Under the pieces are notes generated by a model that saw only the letters and a program-made list of their open reading frames with translations, was not told the origin of the DNA and searched no databases. Below, piece after piece: positions 59,047 through 64,000 of a stretch of 64,000 nucleotides of DNA. Each line of letters begins with the position of its first letter. Positions within the stretch are counted from its first letter, which is position 1. The DNA comes from an uncultured Lachnospiraceae bacterium. GTDB taxonomy: Bacteria; Bacillota; Clostridia; Lachnospirales; Lachnospiraceae. The stretch is from contig CANQVH010000003.1 of assembly GCA_947627245.1 (NCBI GenBank), positions 1-64,000 on the forward strand. Reading direction: 5' to 3'. The position numbers were made by a program, and so were the translations under genes.

Positions 59047-61480
59047 GATGATGAAAAAGCATTTGGAAGTATGCACAGCTGTAAATGAGTGCCGGCGTCA
59101 TGACTTAAATATCATAAAACGCCACAGTGTAGATTTGCTGCAGGCGTTCTTTGCCGAAGTGAAAGAATTAGGCTTGGAGGAACAAATAAAGCAGCTCAGT
59201 TCTGCTGAAACTGATAAGCTGGTGGATGACTGTGGTTTTTGCCAGGAAATCCAGTGGCTTTTGGAAAGCGGAGTTTTGTTTGACAGGATCAGAGGATTCT
59301 TGCTGCATTACCCAGAGAAGAACCTCAGTGCCTGCGATTATTCATCCCTGAAAGAGGCTTTGGAGGATATGGATATCCCGACAGATCATATTTATGATTA
59401 CTGGGCTTATTACCAGCATTATCATTTAGGCAAGGAACAGAAGAAGGATCTCTCAGACGGTATGTGGTTTTTGCGTCGCGGTTCTGACATGATGATATCT
59501 GATCTTTCGGAAAAACAGCGCAGGTTATTGTGGGAACCCTGCTTTTGTCAACAGTTCTTTGACACCCATATTAACATTTCAGATCTTCTGGTACAGATGG
59601 AAAATGCTTCCCTCGTAAATCTGCTGAATCGTTTGTACGAATGGTCAGACGGATGTGCGGACATCAATGAAGTTGAACTTGCACAGCTAGGAAAGGCTGC
59701 GTCAGAAATACTGGCATATCTTGAAATGGTCATGGACAGGATTGATAAAGAAGACCGTGGTTCTTTCTTGGTGAACTGGTTGGAGAATGGAAACTTGGAA
59801 TTTGACATTAAAAAGCTGGCGCGTGTGGATGCGGAAAAACTGAAGAATGCGGCAGAAAGCCGTGTAGCTTATATAAGTAGCATATATGGAACAAATCTCG
59901 CCGGAATGGAGCTGGAAAGTCTTGACGAGCAGAAGGGGAGATTGCTGATTTATGCCATCACTCATCAAAAGCGCCACTTCCTCTCACTTGTACGAGGGCA
60001 TTCTCAACTGTTCTGTGGTATTCCGTGGAATTCCATCTTGTTTCAGCCGGAGTTTTATGGCCATGTAAATATAAATACATTGAACGAAGCGGATTTGGTT
60101 GAATGCTCAAAGTATATGAAACTTGCTTTGCCGGATCGTGATGTTCTGACACGGGAATATACATTTGAAGAAATGAAATGTCTGCTCGGTCAGGATCGGA
60201 AGTATCATGTGTTATATAGCTATTTGGATTATCCAAGAGTGGACGACCGCTTGCGTGTTTTCCGTGAGATTAAGAAAAAGCAGTGTATACCAGAAAACTG
60301 CGAGGAGAATGATCTGAAAGTTTTGGGGTTATATTTGTCAAAAAAAAGCTTGTCATGCTGGATGCATGAAGATTTTGCACAAATAAATGGTATTAATCCT
60401 GGAAACTGTGTGCAGATTCTGATCCATGAAGAATTGCTCAGGCCATATTTGGCAGATATGCGGAATATATATCAACTGCAATGTCTTCTGCGGAATCGGG
60501 ACAAACTTGGTAATTTTTCAAATCTGAAGGAATTTGAAACACATATCTGCGAGAATGACACAGCATGGCTGGAATTGAGACGTGAGTTTAAACTCTCAGA
60601 TGAATTTGTCGAGAAGAATAAAGACAATATATCTACTTTTCTGTATCAGAACGGTGCGGGGATAATATCTGATTTCTGCAAAGAGAATAATTCATGTAAA
60701 GAGTCTGCACGGCGGCTTCTTGTGGCCGAGCTTATGGGAAGGTTCCATGAGCTTAAATATCATAAAGACGATTTATCTAAAGAGATAGACTTTCCGGTTT
60801 CACCAGAACAGAAGTTGCAATGGATGAAAAATGAGTCATTCAATGATAATGAAGGCTTTCGGATATGGGAAGAGGATGGTCTGTTGCCGGTGATCCAAAT
60901 CGGTGAAGTGCCTACCCATACCTGCCTATCTTACAAAAGCGGAGGGTGGAAAGACTGCCTGTTGTCATGTTTCGATACAAACAAAAAGATTATTTTTGCA
61001 TCGAAAGGACCGAAAGTTGTGTTCCGTGCAATTCTGCGGCTTACAAAAGGAAAGGCAGGAACATATGAAGAACTGGAGCAAAAGAAGGGGAAAACGGATG
61101 TGGAATTTCTTGATTTGACTGCCGAGGAAAGTGATGCAAAAAATGAGCAGCGTGGAGAACATCTAATTCTTTTTTTGGAGCGTGCGTATTACTGTTCCCT
61201 CTCGCCGGAGAACACATATCATTTGATGAGAAATGTGGTGGAATTTGCATACAGGAAAGCAAAGAAATTGGATGCGAAGCTTGTAGTTAGCGATGACTAC
61301 AGGATGTTGAACAGCATCCAGGATGAGTATATTACAAGCAAATATCACATATACATTTCAAAATCAAAGAATGGAAGACAATATTTAGACAGTGTTGGTG
61401 GTTCGGCGAGCATTGAAGATTCCGGAAGATATCGATATGGCACTTTTTTCACAAGGACGGAAGAAAAGGAGATTGAGTAG
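59036..61480 (+). CDS. Large protein of unknown function (~814 aa)
   Basis: ATG at 59036 overlaps the previous stop; upstream ttggagg. Translation: MMYEMMKKHLEVCTAVNECRRHDLN... Confidence 0.7.
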   Translation: MMYEMMKKHLEVCTAVNECRRHDLNIIKRHSVDLLQAFFAEVKELGLEEQIKQLSSAETDKLVDDCGFCQEIQWLLESGVLFDRIRGFLLHYPEKNLSACDYSSLKEALEDMDIPTDHIYDYWAYYQHYHLGKEQKKDLSDGMWFLRRGSDMMISDLSEKQRRLLWEPCFCQQFFDTHINISDLLVQMENASLVNLLNRLYEWSDGCADINEVELAQLGKAASEILAYLEMVMDRIDKEDRGSFLVNWLENGNLEFDIKKLARVDAEKLKNAAESRVAYISSIYGTNLAGMELESLDEQKGRLLIYAITHQKRHFLSLVRGHSQLFCGIPWNSILFQPEFYGHVNINTLNEADLVECSKYMKLALPDRDVLTREYTFEEMKCLLGQDRKYHVLYSYLDYPRVDDRLRVFREIKKKQCIPENCEENDLKVLGLYLSKKSLSCWMHEDFAQINGINPGNCVQILIHEELLRPYLADMRNIYQLQCLLRNRDKLGNFSNLKEFETHICENDTAWLELRREFKLSDEFVEKNKDNISTFLYQNGAGIISDFCKENNSCKESARRLLVAELMGRFHELKYHKDDLSKEIDFPVSPEQKLQWMKNESFNDNEGFRIWEEDGLLPVIQIGEVPTHTCLSYKSGGWKDCLLSCFDTNKKIIFASKGPKVVFRAILRLTKGKAGTYEELEQKKGKTDVEFLDLTAEESDAKNEQRGEHLILFLERAYYCSLSPENTYHLMRNVVEFAYRKAKKLDAKLVVSDDYRMLNSIQDEYITSKYHIYISKSKNGRQYLDSVGGSASIEDSGRYRYGTFFTRTEEKEIE

Positions 61481-61525
61481 AAAATCGAATGCTTAGATAA
61501 TTCATTGTATAGGTAGTCAAAAACT

Positions 61526-61557
61526 GGGGCCGTTATATTGAAAGCGGCTCCATTTTT
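61526..61557 (+). terminator. Intrinsic terminator ending the MoxR/vWA operon
   Basis: GGGGCCG...CGGCTCC followed by ATTTTT. Confidence 0.7.
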
Positions 61558-61706
61558 GTAAAGCCATTTATAGTTTTATATTGAAATTGTTCGGTTATGA
61601 GTTTATAATATTGGACTGTGAATATGCTGAAATGCCAACAGAAGTAGAATATGAGTAATGACGCTTGCAATTACGTTTTTTGATATAAAGGATACGGAGA
61701 TGCATT

Positions 61707-62525
61707 GTGATGGAACCGTTAAAAGACAAAGAAAAAGTATCAGAGATCTTTTGCCATGTAGTGGAGATTTTTGGACTATCTCTTTTAGAAGAAACGCATA
61801 GGCTTAATGCAGTATTGATGGATTTTATGCCACAATATGAAAAGGAGAGGAAACTCTTGCTCGAAGCTGTAAAGCTAGGAGCTGCAAGAGATTTGCTAAG
61901 TGTCAAGGGGAAAAGTGACGTAGACATTTCCTCTGTATCAACTAGATGTAAATGTTATATGGAAAAAGAACTTTTTATAAAAGAAAGTGTTGCGGAGTAT
62001 ACGATTGATCTATTGGTTTCTGCTCTTAAAATAGTTCCGACACGGAATGTAGTTTTCATAACAATATCAGAGGAAAAGGCACGAAAAGGTGGTATACAGG
62101 AATTTAGGATTAATTACAACCAAAAAAAATATCTTTATTCTATTAATATACCTGCCGGTGTGAGGGATGGGGAGAAAATTGAGATTGTACAACCATTGCC
62201 AGGACGATCAGAAACTGGAACTTTACAAGTAAATATCGCTGTTAAAAGAGAAGAAAACTCTGAAAGAATATTTCTAAACCACAACCATCATATGGAAGAA
62301 GAAACTATGAATATGTCTTATATTTATCATAAGATTCTTATTTCGAGAGAATTGGCGCAGCGTGGTGGACGACAGGAAATTATAATAAATAAATTTGGAG
62401 ATGATCACCATTATTTTGTGAATATACCTGCTGGTATTCGAAGCGGAACAAATATTGATATTCATCAAATTCTTCCGGGAAGTTCTAATATGGGAACTAT
62501 TCGTGTGCATGTTATTGTAAAGTAG
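61707..62525 (+). CDS. Helical domain shared with the 15095 protein + tandem DnaJ-C-like beta domains
   Basis: 'HRLNAVLMDFMPQYEKERKLLLEAVKLG...'; two repeats 'GGIQEFRINYNQKKYLYSINIPAGVRDGEKIEI' and 'GGRQEIIINKFGDDHHYFVNIPAGIRSGTNIDI'. Confidence 0.75.
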   Translation: MMEPLKDKEKVSEIFCHVVEIFGLSLLEETHRLNAVLMDFMPQYEKERKLLLEAVKLGAARDLLSVKGKSDVDISSVSTRCKCYMEKELFIKESVAEYTIDLLVSALKIVPTRNVVFITISEEKARKGGIQEFRINYNQKKYLYSINIPAGVRDGEKIEIVQPLPGRSETGTLQVNIAVKREENSERIFLNHNHHMEEETMNMSYIYHKILISRELAQRGGRQEIIINKFGDDHHYFVNIPAGIRSGTNIDIHQILPGSSNMGTIRVHVIVK

Positions 62526-62825
62526 AAGTTTTTCGGCTAATAATAGATCAGTATCAAACCATTAGAGGTATATAGAAGTAAAGAAAAAGCAGTCGTAAAC
62601 TGTTTGAAAGTTATCTTCAAGTCATATGCAGATGAGATGACTTTGCATTCATGCCAGTTGGGCTATTATGAATTACAAAATCGGCAAATGATGTAATTAT
62701 TTGATAATAGCTATGTAATAAATTTAGAAGGAATGCAAATCTGTTGAAATGTAGTCTTTCGTAAATGCGGAAAATAGAAGAAAAAGTAAACCTACAAAAT
62801 AGAAGAAGAGTAAAATTAAAACGGA

Positions 62826-62999
62826 TTGACACCCACTATATATTGTGGTAAAGTTTAAATGGATTGAGTTTCATGTATGGTGATTCATACAGATACTATT
62901 TTGTTTCGGCGGTGCTTTGCCGGGAGTAAAATTTGAGGCATATGCCTATAAGTCACGAAGACATCAATAATCAGACGATGATTTTTGGTGTCTTTTTTT
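62826..62999 (+). promoter_or_regulatory. Leader C: promoter, putative operator, structured leader and terminator upstream of the 63183 operon
   Basis: TTGACA-17-TAAAGT; hairpins TGTATG/CATACA and CGGC/GCCG; terminator GACATCAA...TTGGTGTC-TTTTTTT at 62960-62999. Confidence 0.65.
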
Positions 63000-63182
63000 G
63001 TTATGGATCACGAAATATAACAAGGAAGGAGGAGAGGAGTCAATCCACATGAACCAAACAATGTATTAATTATGTGGCGGGAAGGCCATAAGGTAAGGGG
63101 GCAGAAATGCTCCTTTTTCTATGAGTGTTATCCGCCGTTGTGGGGATACCAGCTTTTCCGCGAAAGAAGAAAGGAGAAAAGG

Positions 63183-63626
63183 ATGGATTTATTTGTTGAT
63201 ATCCCCGAGGAGATTGTAGAGAAAACATTAAATAACATAAGAGAGAACCTGAATCTGGTCAGTCTGGACGAGAGCGACATGGAAGAACGGCACACAGACA
63301 TTCAGCTTTGTGAGTTAAAAATGCGACTAACAATGGAGGACGTTGGTTTTGCCACTTCGTTTTGTGACATCGAGGTTGCCAGAGCGGCAGCGGAGGGAGT
63401 CCTAAGACAGTGTTTCGAATCACAGATTTTGCCATGGTTGCGGAGCAAGGACGGCGATAGCCTTTCGGTATATGGGATGTTCCGTAAAGTAATCGGTTAT
63501 GGATACCGAAAAGGAGACTTGCGATTATATGAGAATCTGCGGAAAGTATGTCTGTGGCTGGCAAAGGATCCCGAAGCTGACTGGGGATTCCGTGTAGTAT
63601 CAGGATATCCCGTTTTCTTAAATTAG
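63183..63626 (+). CDS. Hypothetical protein
   Basis: ATG at 63183 after 'gaaaggagaaaagg': MDLFVDIPEEIVEKTLNNIRENLN... Confidence 0.65.
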   Translation: MDLFVDIPEEIVEKTLNNIRENLNLVSLDESDMEERHTDIQLCELKMRLTMEDVGFATSFCDIEVARAAAEGVLRQCFESQILPWLRSKDGDSLSVYGMFRKVIGYGYRKGDLRLYENLRKVCLWLAKDPEADWGFRVVSGYPVFLN

Positions 63627-63634
63627 GAGGGTAC

Positions 63635-63892
63635 TTGTTGAGAAGAGCAATGAAGCTTCAGGTGCTGATGGCAGGCACATATCAGATTCCAAAAGGTAAG
63701 AAGGTTGAGTTTGAATATGACAATGAATATGGTCTGTATCTGGCATCCAGCGAAGGTAAAACTTTTGGCCTTGTAAAGCCACCTGAACGGGGGAAAAGAC
63801 GGCGATTAAGAGGCTTAGGTAATACATTCAGCGGCTCCGTGATCGAGAGTATACCAAAGGAGCGCAAGCTGATTGTAAAGATCAGATCATAG
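63635..63892 (+). CDS. Small hypothetical protein
   Basis: 85-aa ORF following RBS aggaggg. Confidence 0.55.
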   Translation: MLRRAMKLQVLMAGTYQIPKGKKVEFEYDNEYGLYLASSEGKTFGLVKPPERGKRRRLRGLGNTFSGSVIESIPKERKLIVKIRS

Positions 63893-64000
63893 AGAAGGAG
63901 GAAATGAGTGATATGGAAAAAGTAAGAAAAAGATTACTTTGCTGATTATGAGTTTGAACGGAAAGCCTGCCTGACGCAGTGATTTCGTTTGGGGAGATGA

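Noticed and set aside
1-64000. CRISPR arrays, rRNA or tRNA genes
   Set aside because: No regularly spaced direct repeats and no recognisable rRNA or tRNA sequence found by eye; a tRNAscan or CRISPR finder run would be needed to exclude them formally.

Overview
The window is a mobile or accessory region, probably from a Firmicute (Lachnospiraceae-like coding style; inference). Almost all genes are on the + strand. Left edge: an IS110-family element, a GH13 amylase and an XRE regulator. About 6-35 kb: a large tellurium-resistance/stress (ter) supercluster. It has a P-type Ca2+ ATPase, three TerD-family proteins, a kinase/vWA/PP2C 'TerY-P' triad, a zinc-ribbon LRR protein, a soluble FtsK-like ATPase with small helical WXG/LXG-like proteins (one fused to a zincin), and HD and ADP-ribosylglycohydrolase enzymes. 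It also has a Cys-rich lipoprotein next to a private Lgt, a stand-alone TerY-C-like zinc ribbon, a transglutaminase, and the ter-linked biosynthetic set (ATP-grasp, AIM24-like, HAD, HpcH/HpaI aldolase, PRTase, StiP-like). About 36.2-39.9 kb: an IS66 element with an intact 8-bp target duplication, interrupted by an IS21 element. About 41-64 kb: a plasmid/ICE-type module with SSB, RecD-like helicase, DNA methyltransferase, a solo serine-recombinase domain lacking the catalytic Ser, MoxR AAA+, a zincin-vWA protein and several large unknown proteins. Three transcription units in this module share a promoter architecture, a putative operator in the promoter spacer, and a structured leader ending in an intrinsic terminator. 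The strongest candidates for undescribed biology are (i) the ter-linked FtsK/helical-substrate/zincin system, (ii) the repeated leader RNA plus operator family, and (iii) an N-terminal domain shared between the ter-side LRR protein and a distant DnaJ-C-like protein. All identifications come from reading the sequence; no database search was run.
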